Shown piece after piece: positions 33,431 through 46,869 of a stretch of 64,000 nt of DNA. Every line of letters starts with the position of its first letter. The stretch's first letter is position 1. Source of the stretch: Ceratodon purpureus (taxonomy: Eukaryota > Streptophyta > Bryopsida > Pseudoditrichales > Ditrichaceae); assembly GCA_014871385.1 (NCBI GenBank), contig CM026428.1:14724476-14788475 (forward strand). Direction: 5' to 3'. The position numbers and the translations under genes are program-made. Below the pieces are notes generated by a model. It made no database searches and was not told the DNA's origin. It was given only the letters and a program-made list of their open reading frames with translations.

Positions 33431-34083
33431 CTGTCAGCAGGGTAAGCATGCAAGTTGTACAACACCTCTAAGTTATCATAAAAACTCTTTGCATTGTCTG
33501 CACACAATTCCTTAGCTCTTGATGATTCTAATGCTTGTGCCACTCGCAAGGTCAACTCGGGGTGTCTTCTTTTCTACCATTTCATCTAGCCTTTCCCTGG
33601 GACGCCATTGCGGAATGGAGTCCATCTTCCTTTGATAATCTCGTTAACTTTGAGCTTTAAAGCACTGCGGGTTAATCCATAGCTCAATTTACACATGTTC
33701 ACCAAATAATCTACAAGTTGTTGCTCTTCTATAGGATTAAGGACCGCAGGAGTACCTCATTTTCAAGAAGTGCAAACACCGTAGCACCATTCACGAAGAG
33801 TGGAGTAAGGGATGTTAAAGTTTTGTAATGCCTTCCTCATGCTTGCTCCATTGCCTACTGCATCCGTAGCTTGCTTGAGCTCTTCGTTTTTCTACTGGCC
33901 ATTTTTCTTTGGAACGTTCCTTCTCCTTCTGCTATGCACAGTGTGGCCTTGTTGTTGACCCATGCTCTGTTAGTTGTTGATGTCTCAAAGAACATGATCA
34001 GATAAAAGACTTCTATGTGTGGCATCATCCACAAACTCTGAAGACTATTGGGCTAGCCTACTCAATGGACGAAATGCAGATGG

Positions 34084-34488
34084 TTACGTGGATACACTTC
34101 TTAAGCCCGTGCCCAACGGATTTGTAAACATGTGCACGCCTCTGGCGCTCCGGCTTTGTCCACTTTGGAACAACCCATCTCTACATGTGTTGATTGGATC
34201 CCTTGATGTTGGTGGTCGTTGCTTAGTCCTGCTCCTCCTCCGTTCATTGCGATTGTCTTGGAGCACCTCAAGGGCATCAAAATCAACCACCTTCGTATGC
34301 TTGTCGATCAGGTCATCATCCCCACTGCTCTCATTGTCAATGCTGCCACCAATGGAATCAATGTCTTCGGCCAACCGCCCAAGTCCACCGTAGTGATCGC
34401 CTTCATCTTCGTAGAAGTCACGTTGCTCTTGCATTTCATTGAACTTGCTAACTTCGGGTCTGGGTCTACCTCTCATTCTCAATGACAT
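34084..34488 (-). CDS. Acidic unknown ORF upstream of the pogo relic
   Basis: 134 codons starting MSLRMRGRPRPEVSKF. There is a basic start (RGRPRP, AT-hook-like), an acidic middle (DEGDHYGG, SGDDDL), then an Arg-rich stretch (RNERRRSRTK). It lies just upstream of the transposase start on the same strand, so it may be an accessory ORF of the element or part of an extended N-terminus. I recognise no domain and it may not be a gene. Confidence 0.3.
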   Translation of the reverse strand: MSLRMRGRPRPEVSKFNEMQEQRDFYEDEGDHYGGLGRLAEDIDSIGGSIDNESSGDDDLIDKHTKVVDFDALEVLQDNRNERRRSRTKQRPPTSRDPINTCRDGLFQSGQSRSARGVHMFTNPLGTGLRSVST

Positions 34489-34499
34489 GGATTTTCTAA

Positions 34500-37400
34500 G
34501 CTTTCAACTTCCTGACTTGATCACGCTTCAGCTCAAGTGCGAGTCAGATTTCCACTACTATAATCTTTCTAGGCAGTGAATGACTTTTGTATAAGTTTCT
34601 TTTTGAAAAAACTTTGTGCAGAAAGCTTGTAGACAGAGACTCCTTGTTGCAGTGCTCTCGTTGCAGGAGAAAACTCTAAGTATGTTTAAAGAAAAAAGCA
34701 TAGGAGAAAATTCAAAGTGTGTTTCAGGAGAAAAGCGTAGCAGAAATCTCAGAGGATGTTTCAAGAGAAAAGCGTAGCCCTTGGAGAATCTAAAACAACC
34801 ACTCAAGTTTCTTGAGCCAACAAATCAAACATGTAAAAACCTTTCAACCGAAAATGTGATTTCATTATTGTCATGAAGTACAAATTAGCCACCTTTTTAT
34901 TGCAAACTAACCGCCCACAACCATCAAAGCTAAACCTAACTCATTGCATCACTAACATTAAAAACTAACTAATTTCAGCCATGAAAATTTTAGTAACCAA
35001 GCATGGTGCCACCAGCTGCCCTTCGGACAAGACCCCCACAATGTTCACTGGTTCGTCACATGCATTTTTTTATGAAAAATAATGATGTGAATTTATGCAT
35101 CAGCAAGAGGCTAGTTTTTGTAAACTCTACATGCTGCTCATGGGGTCGTAGTTGGTTATATGTGGATCGACTTTAGTCCATTCTTGCAACACTCAAAATG
35201 AGGTTGTATGTTACCAAAAAAAACTAACAATAACACAAATCTCTAGTTTGAAAAAGATATTTAAAAATTTCTAAAAGCATCCCAATCGTCACACTAATTA
35301 CACACACCAACCAAGATTAGAAAACCCTCCGCCCAAAAACTACCTCAATGAACTCTACCTTGACCTCTCTAGCTTTGCAAGCCGCGATTGGCTCTCACTA
35401 AATTTCTCGTTTACACAAGAAGATAATTTCCGCTTGGTAAAACCAGCCCATGGTGACTTTTGCCCATCTATACGCAAATCGAGCTGACTTGAGGTGGACC
35501 CACAATCATCACATGTGACCCCAAGCCCATGCGGCCTCCCTAAGAAGTGACATGACAGCACTCAGATTTGATCATGAGACTATTCAATATGTGACCATTG
35601 GGGCAATGGCACACCACTTGCCTCCCTGATATGCAAAGACGTTGCCAAAGCCGTTTGGAGGGAGGACTTGGTGAGGAACGATTGAGGATGCTCTAAGGTT
35701 TGAGGTGAGCGGCTAAGGATACTTTTATTGAAATATGTGTTATTTTCACTTGAACATGTGTTCCAATCAAATAGGTAAAACATTATAGCATTGAAGTACT
35801 TAAGGCCACCTCACACAACTCTAGATGGCCCTAGACAATATCAAAGCCTTTGGTAGAAAAGCTTTAAGGGTAATACATTCAAAAATTGTGTTCTGTTTGT
35901 ATCTATTGAAAGGTTGTGTTAGAAGAAGTTGTAATGATTGATGGTAGGTCTGTAATTTATTATTGGTTTATGTGAATGTTGATTAGCTTAAAAAGATTAT
36001 TCATCTAGGCTTTATTTGGTGTCATAATTTTTTATTTAGAATTGTTAAAAAGGTTTAAAGGTGCAACTGCAAAAAAAGGATAGCTGAGAAAGAAAGACAA
36101 GGATGGTAAAGCTAATGACCTTGATTCCTCAATAAAGGTATATGATTTATTCTTGAGGACTTTAAAAGATGAATTTGATCAAGGAAGCCCCACTTTATAT
36201 TATTGGTGATGGCAAGGAAAAGATATGGAAGAATAAAGTGCATTTATTGTATATGACATCAACTCATGTTATAAAAATTATACATAGTTGTGACAAGAAA
36301 ATAATGCTTTTAATTCATGATTGGAGCATATAAGGCATATGTGAAATTCTAATTTTGTGGATAGGGCATTGGCATTAGTCCATTGTTTGACCAACTCTAG
36401 CATTTCAACTACCATAATTCATACAAATCTTTAAAAGCTTATATTATACATAAAACTTAAAAGTTTAGAACTCATTTTGGTATGAATAGATATATTCTCT
36501 TAACCCCAATCAATCTATATATTTTTTTGATAAGATGAAGTGTTGAATGCAAAATTAGTTTAACGCTGAAAATACTTATAACTACATATGAAGACTTAGA
36601 CCACAAATCTTGTATTTAAAGATAAAGCTTAAAGAAACATCTAAGATAGAATGTTTAGTTATTGAATTTGAACAAATAAGCCAATCATCTTCAAACATAT
36701 GTCTAATTTCTCTTCTTACTCTCTCTTGCTTCCACCTCTTTGAAGTAGGCCTAAGTTAATTAATAGAAAATAAATTGTTGTCCACCTTTATTTATATGCA
36801 CTTAAAATTTTAGGAGTAAAGAGAAATTCTACAGTTCGTCCCTTCCTAAAAATGTGTGAGATTGCTGAATAGTCACTTTCCGTGAAACTATGTATTTTTT
36901 TGAGAATTTCCTAGTTGCTAAATCTTCGCATAAAATTGAAATTTAACACAATAATATATATTTTTAGTCATGTTGCTTAAAAATTACTAATAATATACAT
37001 ACTTGTGTTCATAAATCAAGAATTATTTCGATATATTCTTCATTGCTCTAAAAGCATTGGCAAAGGGCTTAGTCTTCTCATTCTGTAGGTGATATCTAGT
37101 GCGCCATCACATTCTTTCAATTCTGTAGTTTGGCATTTATATAGAGACCTTTGGCAAGTCCTTTGCAATCACAAACTTTCACAAATTGCAGATGATTGTG
37201 GTGATTCTCTAAGGTAGTATGGCGACAAGTTTGGTTTGTGGATTTCACTGGATTGCAATGATTTTGAGGGTAGATACCTGTACTTGTTTCTAGATCTTGT
37301 TCGTGGATGTGGATTGATTTTTTGCCTTGCATTGGACCAACGCAATTTGGACAGATGGATCCATGTGGTATGCAAAAGGCTACTGAAAATCAGAAAGATG

Positions 37401-38270
37401 GGGAAACAAGCATGGGTCTCCAAAGGATTACTGATTAAACAAGCCCTTACACTTTCACATGAACTCAAAGGATTGTATTATTAGCTCTCCAAGTATGTTG
37501 GACCTTGGCTGTCTGCATTGTGCGATGGGCTCCTTGTCAGCAATAATCAACATACACAGCCGAAGCTGTTGTGCATGTTGCAGCCTTTGGACAGAATGCT
37601 GCGCTTGATAATCTTGAAAGCCGTCCATCATTCTCCATGATAACAATGAGATAGCTGTTAGGCCATGCATGTAGTTATGCCACAAAATGACTAAGTTTAC
37701 AGCATTGATACATCTGAAAATTGCAGTGCAGAATGAGCATTGTACAGATAGAATGGGTTTAACTTTGACGAATACAAAAACTGATGATAGCAGGTTGGAT
37801 GCACAGAAAAGATATAATGATATCCGGAAAAGTGCATAAACGGTGTAGAGAGGGAAATTTTGACCAAAATGCTCAAAATCACAAACACATTGCAGTGCTT
37901 TAGCAGTTTGGTTAAAATAAACAATTTTGGAAGATGCCTAAATCTATGGAAAGTTTGCAAACTTGTGTACTAAAGAAAAAACAAAACAAAACCAAGAAAA
38001 GAAATAAATAAATAAATAAATAATTTGAAAGGATGTCCAAGATCACAATAATGCATGTACATATGATGAAACCCAAAAAATCAACTCTAATTGTACTGTA
38101 GTAAACAAAACACAATATTATTTAGAGTTAATGACTCAATAAAATACAGGTGTGGAACATGATGTAATGTTTCTACAAATCAAGATGACAAAACAAAGTC
38201 ATATTTAACTAAAGTATTGAGGTTAACTTGAAAGGTCAAAACTGAGTCAAAACTGCATAAAATTGACCCC
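34500..38270. other. Intergenic DNA, no gene recognised
   Basis: 34640-34785 holds about three diverged ~45-bp tandem units built on GGAGAAAAGCGTAG. 35340-35800 and 37100-37690 are less AT-rich, with open frames of 60-100 codons (for example 37236-37484, plus) that match no family I know. Confidence 0.4.
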
Positions 38271-38274
38271 TACT

Positions 38275-39118
38275 TATTTCTAAAACAAGACATACAATGA
38301 AGATGTAACTGTCTAATCTTGTACCTACCTTGTTTCAAAAGGTGTATACAAAATTTTAGCACATTCCATCATATAAATTCCAAGATTGTAAGGCTTAAAC
38401 TCACTATAAAAGTTTTTTTGACATTGCCCCTACTTTATATCTAAGTTTTGATGTCCAAAAAGTATACATTGCAAATACATTTGATTTATAGAGGGTCATC
38501 AATTCTTGTGGGTGTGGAAGTTAGGTATGTGCTCACCAAGTTTGAGCCCCAGAAGGGCTTCGGAAGGAGACAAAACCATTGATTTTGTGAAAAGGGTGTG
38601 ATGTAAATGTTTTACATTGTCCAAAATTAAAACTAATAGAAGGGTAATTTAAACATGTTAGATTGAAAATCCAAACAAAAGGTATGTTCATGTCAATGAG
38701 AGAAAGACCTCAAAAAATTCCAGTTGGAGTAAAGCTCAAATTTCTAGAATTTTTTGAAGTAAAACTTGTAAATTTTTCTATAATTACAAAAGACAATTTT
38801 GGTAATAGAGGGTCTTGTGGATGGACCCCTGCCACGTCATAGATACTAGATGAAATTTATTAATTTTAGATGAAAATTTAATATTGGATGTAGTATATTG
38901 GTGGATGAAAGAAAAATGATTTGTATGTAAAGTGAGTTATGGATGATAATTGTCATTTGGATGAAAACATTTATGCAACCCCTCTTGATGGAAAGAGTTG
39001 ATTAGATGAAAAATACATATTGGATGAAATTTGTCATCAATGTACATTGTACATGGATGAAAAATTATTGGATCCATTATTTTGCAATTGCCTATCCTTT
39101 GAAATTCAACAAAACCAT
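38275..39118 (+). repeat. Dispersed repeat, copy A
   Basis: About 845 bp, a diverged direct copy of 41140-41980. Shared landmarks include GGTCATCAATTC near 38495, GCTCACCAAG near 38532, repeated TTGGATGAAA phrases and a closing GCCTATCCTTTGAAATT. No coding capacity. Probably an old non-autonomous element; ends not resolved. Confidence 0.75.
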
Positions 39119-39119
39119 G

Positions 39120-40400
39120 AAAAAAATCAATCAAGAGAGATTTTTATAATGCATTGCCAACAATTTACTATTGTTACTTCTAGCACTGAATATGGCCGTC
39201 TTATGCTAAGCCATACTTGCAATAAGAGCTTCTAGAATCTCCGTAGACATGCCTCTCCATGCCTTAGTGATTTTGATTGGTTCTTTATTGTTGATTGACT
39301 TGCATAATGATTAATGAAAAATGAATTTAGTAATTTTTTTGTAATCCAATTAAAAATACTCTTTAATCATAAGTTTCAAACATTCTAATGAAATACTATT
39401 AATGGCATTATTGAATCGAATTGTATATATGGATTTTAAAATTTTAAGACACCTTCAACTCTTCGTGAGTTAAAGTAGAAGTCCAAAGTGCTATTAAGGA
39501 ATAACTTTGAGTTACTCTATTTGTAGGTCAAAAGAAGCTTGATTACTCTTGTAGTTGGAAGAGAGATCCGAGAGAGGTGGAGAACCCATAGAGGATTAGG
39601 GTTAGAAATGATATAGGCCCATTGCCTCTTTACATACCCGTGCCCCAGTTTTAAGGGAAAAGAGAGTATGTCCATCAAACACTTGTTAGGTATAGAAAGT
39701 ACTCTGTGAGCTCATTTTAGGTGGCATAATGTTGCTCCAACATACCAACTCTCAAGACTTGACTTAAATATTAGGGTGTGTACTCAGGAGCTACATATTG
39801 CCTCTACAAGGAGTCGCATGGTACATTTTGACACCCAATGTTGTTCCTGATGGAAATACTCTATCCTCTACCTTATTGTGCGGCAAATAGTACATACCAT
39901 TGTGGTCTGAATTTGTGCAGCACATACTAACTTCTAAGTGATGGTTTGTCAGTTGTTACTGTACACCCAGATTGAATTGTTTCCCAATCCATATCTAAGT
40001 CATTGATAAGAGAAGGACAAAGATGGACAATCCCCAGATCCCGTGATCCTGTGCTATCTACTCTGGATCATCATAATTTGGGTTGTTTTGAGATTTGCGA
40101 AAATCCTATGGACGAAGGAGATGCAACAGCTCCCTCAAACCTCAGGCAAACACTTTACACTGTTTACTGTTAGCACTATCTTGCTCTGTGAATCATATGA
40201 TTTACGGACGCCTGGAAGGAATTGAATTATGCGCAGTGAGATTCAACCCAAGCCAGCTGCAAGGTCAACAAAGGTCCAAAGCATTCTTATTTTAATGGGA
40301 GGTGATGACAACTTATATTATACATCCGATGGTCATGTAAAACTATTGATTCCTTCCTTCCACTCCTTTCATAAGTCACTTGCTTTTAGTACAGAAAAAA
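39120..40400. other. AT-rich intergenic DNA, no gene seen
   Basis: Contains the block GAGAGAGGTGGAG ... GGATTAGGGTT near 39570-39605, related to sequence at 18661-18690; possibly a remnant of a dispersed repeat. Nothing else recognised. Confidence 0.45.
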
Positions 40401-40405
40401 TTGTA

Positions 40406-40642
40406 CTCCCTCCATCTCACTAAAAGACCTTGGTTTGTTAATAATATCAAATTCAAGGGAATTTCTAAATTTAGAAACAAGTGTGTCAAATTTAGAATTA
40501 AGTGTCCAAATTAGAAACCAGTGGCCTACATTAGAAATAATTTGGCCAAATTTAGAAATAAGTTGGCCAAATTTAGAAACATGATCTTATTTCGAGACAG
40601 ATTTTTTGAGCAAACCAAAGTCTTTAAGCGAGACGGAGGGAG
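40406..40642. mobile_element. Stowaway-like (Tc1/mariner) MITE
   Basis: 237 bp, starting CTCCCTCC and ending GGAGGGAG, flanked by TA on both sides (40404-40405 and 40643-40644). Those are the hallmarks of Stowaway elements. The inner ends CATCTCACTAAAAGAC and GTCTTTAAGCGAGACG also pair imperfectly. Inside, TTAGAAATAAGTTGGCCAAA-type units repeat in tandem. Confidence 0.8.
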
Positions 40643-40644
40643 TA

Positions 40645-41139
40645 GTTCGTATCACCGATCCTATATTTTAATAAAATTTTGCTTAGAACAGAAAGGTATT
40701 TTATGATATTACTGACAAAAAGGTGATTTCATATGCCATCACATACCAAACAAAACCAATTATTTAATTTTATATATACAATTGGTAAGGATATATTTAC
40801 AAGGAATCATAATAATTGACCGCAATGTTTTGGAATTTATAATTGATTGACTGAGACCTTAAAAAATTGGACCAATGAAGATGGATTCATGCTTCATATT
40901 TGCACCAATGAAGAAATTGCAAAATCTATCTCTATATAATTTTTAAAAATGGCGTGTCTCTTCGTTAGTCAAATGCCAATTCCATACAAGACTTTTAATG
41001 TGAACCAAATTTATGTATTTCTTCAAAACATGTAAATCCTTTTTTTTTACTAAAAGGATTGTTTAACACCTATAGGGCTCTTGGTGTTTTTGGAGCCAAA
41101 TGTGCCAAAAACATATGTCTATTTATAAAAGCCTACTTT
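40645..41139. other. AT-rich intergenic DNA, no gene seen
   Basis: No open frame, RNA or repeat recognised. Confidence 0.5.
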
Positions 41140-41980
41140 TTTAAAAATTGAAACATAAAATTAAATATGTAACTGTAAGATATTGTACATACCTTATCCA
41201 AAAAGGTGAGTATCAACTTTGAGCACAATCCACCGTATAGATTGCAAGATTATAATGTTTGAAGTCACTGTAAAAGTTTTTTTCAACATCGGCCTGAGAG
41301 TATACCCAAGTTGTGATACCCAAAATGTGTACATTGCAAACACGTTTGATTGATCGAAGGTCATCAATTCCTGTAGGTGTAGAAGTGAGGTATACGCTCA
41401 CCAAGATTGAGCCTCATACAGGCTTAGGAAGGGGAAAACAACCTTGCTTTTGTGAAACGGGATGTGCTCAAATTGCCTTATATTTTCCAAAATTAAAACT
41501 ATGAAAGGGGTAATTTAAACACGTCCAATCAGAAATCCAAGCAGCAGAAAGATTGGAATCAATAAAAGGAAGTATGGAATCAATGAGAAGAAGTACTAGG
41601 CCAAATTTGAAAACAATCCGAGTAAAACTCAGATTTTTGAAATTTCTTAAAGTTGACAAGGTAAATTTCAATGTAATTTTGGCGAACAATTTTTGAAATA
41701 ATGGATATTAAGGATGGACCCTGCTACGTCGTAGATACTGGATTAAAAATGTATAGTCTGGATGAAAAGTAAAGATTCAGTATAATATTTTTTAAATTTT
41801 GGATGAAAATTAAATTCTTGTTGATGATTGTCATCTAGATGAAAAATTCAGCAACCTCTTTAGATAGAAACGATTAGTTAGTTGAAAAATGTCTATCGGA
41901 TGAAAATTGTCATTCATGTATATGGATGAAAAAATATTTGATTCATCATTTTGCAAGTGCCTATCCTTTGAAATTTTGTT
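41140..41980 (+). repeat. Dispersed repeat, copy B
   Basis: Direct diverged copy of 38275-39118 lying 2.9 kb away. Both copies end GCCTATCCTTTGAAATT. Point changes and short indels are frequent, so the duplication is old. Confidence 0.75.
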
Positions 41981-44900
41981 TTGTCACTTTCTGCCTTGGT
42001 GAATGACGGGCAACTTGGGCAAAAAATGACAGATTTTGATTGGCTATTTGCTCTCCAGATTTAGAGCTATCATATAAGTTCCATAACTTTTGCATCGTAA
42101 CTCCAAATGCTATAAAATTTGCGCCATTGAAAAACTACTAATGAAAACTATTTGTATTAAACATTTCAGAAGATTCAAAATAAGCGGGAGCTCAAAATAG
42201 CCTATCCAAAAGTGCTCCAAACACAATGTGTTTTCAAAGGCCTTTATGGCTTCAATATTGTTCAACACCCTTCAATTTTATATGTTCGCATTGATACAAT
42301 CTACAATTTAAATGTTCAATTATATCTTCATTTAATGCATTCACAAATTATTTTAAAACTTGGAGATTTTGGAAATAAAATTCAAAATATTAAATATTTA
42401 TATTTAAAAAATATATAAAAAATAAACCTAAAAATAATATAGTTGATGAAAAAATATTTTTGCTACACAATAAATTTTTTATGTATTTTATGTAATTTTT
42501 GCTGTAAATAACTGTTCTTTGCAAAAAATCATGACACAATAAATGTATTTTTTTCTAAATTATATAGATTTATATTTTTCATAGAAATGATAGTAACTTA
42601 AACTACAAATTTATTTTGAATATAGTAAAACTTAGACATTGTAAGCTTCAATTTATCAAAATGAATGTAATAAAGACTATTTTATGGCTTATATTAAATT
42701 TGGACAAAGGTTCCATTTTTTTAAATGTATTATATTGTTTTCCATTATATTTTATATTTTAGGTTGAGATCCATATTAAATTTTATATTATAATATATGA
42801 TTTGAAATAGAATAAGGGAGATAAGATAATCTCTAAAGGGTGATGGAACTACGTTTCAAAAATTGAAGATTTTGAATATATTTATATGATATTAAAAAAA
42901 TCTTTATTTTTTATATCTTTAATGTAGATTTATTAGGTCATTTTCTATATATCGAGCTTATTTTCATAAAACCCAATATGAAATACTAAAGTTAAAAAAG
43001 ATTGAAGTTTTTGAAGTCATCATGTATATTTTTTTTTTTCTTCAAAATAATTAAAAAAGAAACTATCTTATTAAAGTATTTGAGCCACATCATTTCAAAT
43101 TGGTAAAGTGCAAGATATGAGAAGTAAGGTTAGACAAGTAGTTGAATCAATTCTTCATCAAAGAAAAATTAAAAACCTCAATTCAAACTCAAATATAATA
43201 TTTTCTTTAAGTAGGAGATTAGTGAAGCTTTTATCATTGGGTACATTATTCTCAACATTGGAATCAACATCATTCAACTTTATTTGAATTTAATCACCGA
43301 ACTTTTTTTTCTTTCATTCTATCTAGTTTTTAATTCACATTTTTCAAGGTTTTCATTCATTCATTTTTCTTCTTCTACAAAAATCCATATGTTTATCACT
43401 TGCCCTCCTTGTATACATTCATTTCTAGTAGCATATTACAATAATCTAGTTGAATCAACTTCACATTCATATTTTGCTCTTTCTTTCCAAAAGAACTTGC
43501 TTATAAGAGGTCTATACTATGCCAACCAGCCAAGGTGAGCCAACTTTAGTAGATGCAAAGCTACCCCCTCTCTTCACCCACTTTAGTAGTTGTAAATGGT
43601 TGATATTGCCTCCCAAATAGAAGATAAAATTCTTGTTGATGTATTTGGTGATTGAATTAGTTGGCTAGAGCTGTGGTTCTACTATCATACATGATTCATA
43701 AAAAATCATAGAAAAATCCTAGAATATTTAACCTGTAAAAAAGTTACCTAAGAAGGTTAGGCCTAATTACCCCTCTTCAAAAACTTGGAGTGTAACAAAA
43801 AGACACAAATCATGGTATTGTATTTAATGGAAAAAAAAAATTATACGATAATTTTAAACCATAAAACAAATTTTGAATGGTTGTAATCTAAAGTTTTGGA
43901 GTAAATTTGAATAGAAGGACCATTGTCCAATCAAAAATAATGGTAGTAATAAAAATTTCAAATATTAAAAATTACTCCATTCAATAATTGAAATCACAAT
44001 ACTTTTTTCTTGATGTATTTTTTTTCTTCTAAAAATAGATAGTTAAGACCTCAAAACTCTTGAAATTATTGGATAGTTTAGTCAAACTACAAAACTAAAA
44101 ACCTTTATGTGGTTTCTAGTGTAAATCCAAGTATCATATATAAAAGCCATCCACGCGGAAGAACTTTCAAATTTCTTAATCTTTGATTAAATGTTTAAAA
44201 TGTAGAATGGCCTAAATCCTAGGGCCCCTTCACATTATAGGTGGTCATCAAAATTTAACCCAAATTAAGATAAAAAATTTAACTCATGATTTTAAAAAGA
44301 TACATTAAAATAATCAAATTGAAGCTTTTGGATAGTCATAATATGAAGTCTTGAGGTTCAATTTAAAGGTAGATAGATGTAGATTGAGGATTCATGGAAA
44401 ATTGGTTTTTATATAAGATTTTAAAACAGAGGACAAATGTGTACATATTTGTATAAACATTTTATTATAATGTATGATTAGTTAATTAAAATTTGCTTAT
44501 GTTAGATCAAAATCCGTCCAATGTTAGATCAAAATCTGTCCAATGTTTATGATTGTCGAACATGTAATAAATATAGCGTAGCAAGACTTATATCTCAAAA
44601 TGAAGTTCTTCATAGTCCAACAACATTATCTTTTTGTATATACATTTTTTAAAACTCAACATCATCGTGAAGAAAGTATGAATTGGCCCAAAAAAGAAAC
44701 CTAATATTTTTTTTAATAACATATCGTATTGGTACCAAAGCTCTTCAATATTATTGCCATCTAAGCACAATAGATGACAATAGGCTTTGGACTTTGGACT
44801 ATTTTTGTGAAAGGAAAAAATGTCAACTTTAGACTTTCTTACAATCATATTGTTGGAATTCATTGGTCTTTCAACCTTAGGTCACAATTTAAAGCCGCTC

Positions 44901-45339
44901 TTAGCCTGTAATTTTTTATTTATAAATAATTCAAGTTGTGGATTGATTTGCATTGATAAAATTGGACTATTGTGCAAATAACTGAGAGTTTTTGTAGATA
45001 AGTAGCTTCCCTATATAAATTTTGGATTTACAACAATGAAAAATTGGATTGAATTGAAACATACAATGTTTTTTTAAAGGATGAATCCATATGAAAATTT
45101 AAATGATTAAAGAGCATATTTTTTGAGACTTCAAAAAAATGTTTTTGGATAAGATCGCCAATGCTTCCATTTTCTAAAGCCTAGTTGGTAATTTTGGTCC
45201 CGAATTTATTGGGAATTCTTAGAGCAGATTGTTTTAGGAATATATTAAAATTCCATTATTTTAATGATGACATCCCTCTTGCACATACAAAAACAAGGTA
45301 CTATTTATGGCACAGCTTTGAAGCCCAACTTTTTAAATT
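41981..45339. other. Very AT-rich intergenic DNA, no gene seen
   Basis: Long A and T runs and no open frame with recognisable motifs. A short duplication of TGTTAGATCAAAATC occurs at about 44500 and 44522. Confidence 0.5.
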
Positions 45340-46856
45340 TGTATTTTTTGGAACAAAGGATGTTGTGAATTTGTAAATGGTGAAAAAATAACAACCTGCA
45401 AACCGAGCATTAACTAAACACAATCTAGCCTACCAGAAACCTGAGACGAGAGACTAAAGAACTAGAACCAATACCTCATATATGGAGAAAGAAGAAAAGG
45501 AGAACCAAGGAAACCCCACCAATTATAGAAAAGGATGGGAGATCGGCCGCGTAAAACTCCATTGACATGCACCATCAATTTCCGTGAAGAAGACATCGTT
45601 CTAGCGCTAGATAGTGAGGAAGGTGTGCATCCGCCGCAGGAGAGTAGCCGGTTGAAATTCTTGGGACCATAGAATGAGACACCAAGTCGCTCTGGCCAAG
45701 TCAATGATGGCTATCCAAAGGCGTTGGTGCAAGACTTCAGGCGGCCATGAGTTGTTCGAGAACACCGTGGCCTTACGTCAAAGCCATATGCACAAAAGGA
45801 TGGAGCCCCAAATGAGGGCCTGGGCCTCGCGCCCTGGATGAGGGCATGGCGACTCGTTCTAAATACGCGGGTTATAGGGCCCGGAAGATGCACTGTTGCT
45901 AAGAAAGGCGAGTGTGAAAGGGATGAGCAAAGGGCATACTTGGAGCCTGATAGAGGACAAAACAGTCAAATGCCGAAGTAATGGCGGCTCGAAAGCACTA
46001 AAAAAAAATGAAGGATGGATTCAGTGACCCTAGTGTTATAGCAAGTACAAAGGTTAGAGAGGGCTCGTTGTCCCTAGTAACGCCACTGATTTGCTGCAGC
46101 TGCTTTATGATACAAACTCCATAGAAACCGACTTCTTTGGAAGGTTGATCAGGTTGCCAGACCTCTGTCCACTTAGGGTGAAAAGGTTGAAGGTGGATGC
46201 GATGCCATTTGATTTGAATGAAGAGCTTGGCAGTGGACTACGCCAGAAAGACCGGCCAGGATGGGCCGTGTAAGTGAGCAAGGGGTCCCCATTTTGCCAC
46301 TGCCATACCTTGAGATCAAAAGTTAGAGAAGAGATCGAGGCGAGGAATTTGAACACTGGCTTCTTTTGGGGCTTGGATTTGGCTTGGCAATTGACAACGC
46401 GAATGCGCTGCAAGATGCTATGATGGAGGCAAGGCGTATCCGGCCGGTGTGGAAGGCTTTGAAGAATGTGAGAAATCGGGCCGACAATATACGTTAGGGT
46501 GTCAGCCGGGAGTAGAAGGGCTTGCACAAACTCGAAGAGACGAGGCAGGAGGTCAGCCGTGGTCTGGAAGACCAGCTCAGGGAGAGTTGCGTGAGCGGTG
46601 GTGAACGAATCCACCCAGTCGTCCTTGACAATCTGCTGTCGAGTGTGGACCGGGATGATGAACCACGTCAGGGGCACGTAGGGGTAAGCATCCTCAAGAT
46701 GTTGATAGTCATCCGGTCAAATGAAGAAACGTTGAAGCAAAGCTACAAGAAAGCGCTAATGAAGTGTGACCGGATCTAAGATGTCATACGGGGACTTAAG
46801 GTTGGAACAAAAAAGTTGTCAGGCCTTGAGCAGAGTAAATCGAAAGTTATAGGCAA
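45340..46856 (-). pseudogene. LINE relic, C-terminal and 3' part
   Basis: Minus strand, downstream half of a LINE split by the CACTA-type element at 46857. Phrases such as WQWQNGDPLLTYTAHPG and LARATWCLILWS resemble the region after RT in plant LINEs. The longest open piece is 46105-46677 (190 codons); stops and frame changes interrupt the rest. Its 3' end, an A-rich stretch read on the minus strand, lies near 45340-45380. The reverse transcriptase half is at 57822-58830. The post-RT match is a judgement by eye; the link to the RT half rests on orientation, order and the CAA duplication. Confidence 0.5.
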
Positions 46857-46869
46857 CACTAGTGGAAAC

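Larger units (their letters stand above)
31140..33963 (-). pseudogene. pogo-like (Tc1/mariner, CENP-B-type) transposase relic
   Basis: Minus-strand remnant. Start near 33963 (MGQQQGHTVHS, then RRRR); a psq-type helix-turn-helix region (KALQNFNIPYSTLREW); a CENP-B-type DNA-binding region (YGLTRSALKLKV, PGKG, KRRHPELTLR); then the DDE nuclease: TRKGARNVHYIVSGKREW, the second Asp in LLISDGQISHVTLEV, the third in LQPLDVSVFKPFKQHF, and GFKATGIFPL. The C-terminal tail is acidic and then a coiled coil (EREEEKQQKE). It is broken: stops follow KKNGQ and fall near VCTS, and a deletion near 33430 removes the first catalytic Asp (the RIWNxDE motif). A 30-bp in-frame tandem repeat (GGAVEAGRN) sits beside that deletion. 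The tail is split by the ~740-bp TIR element at 31446-32185. Transposon termini were not found. Confidence 0.85.

Noticed and set aside
46522-46779. 85-codon plus-strand frame
   Set aside because: Antisense to the LINE relic, which has better motif support.
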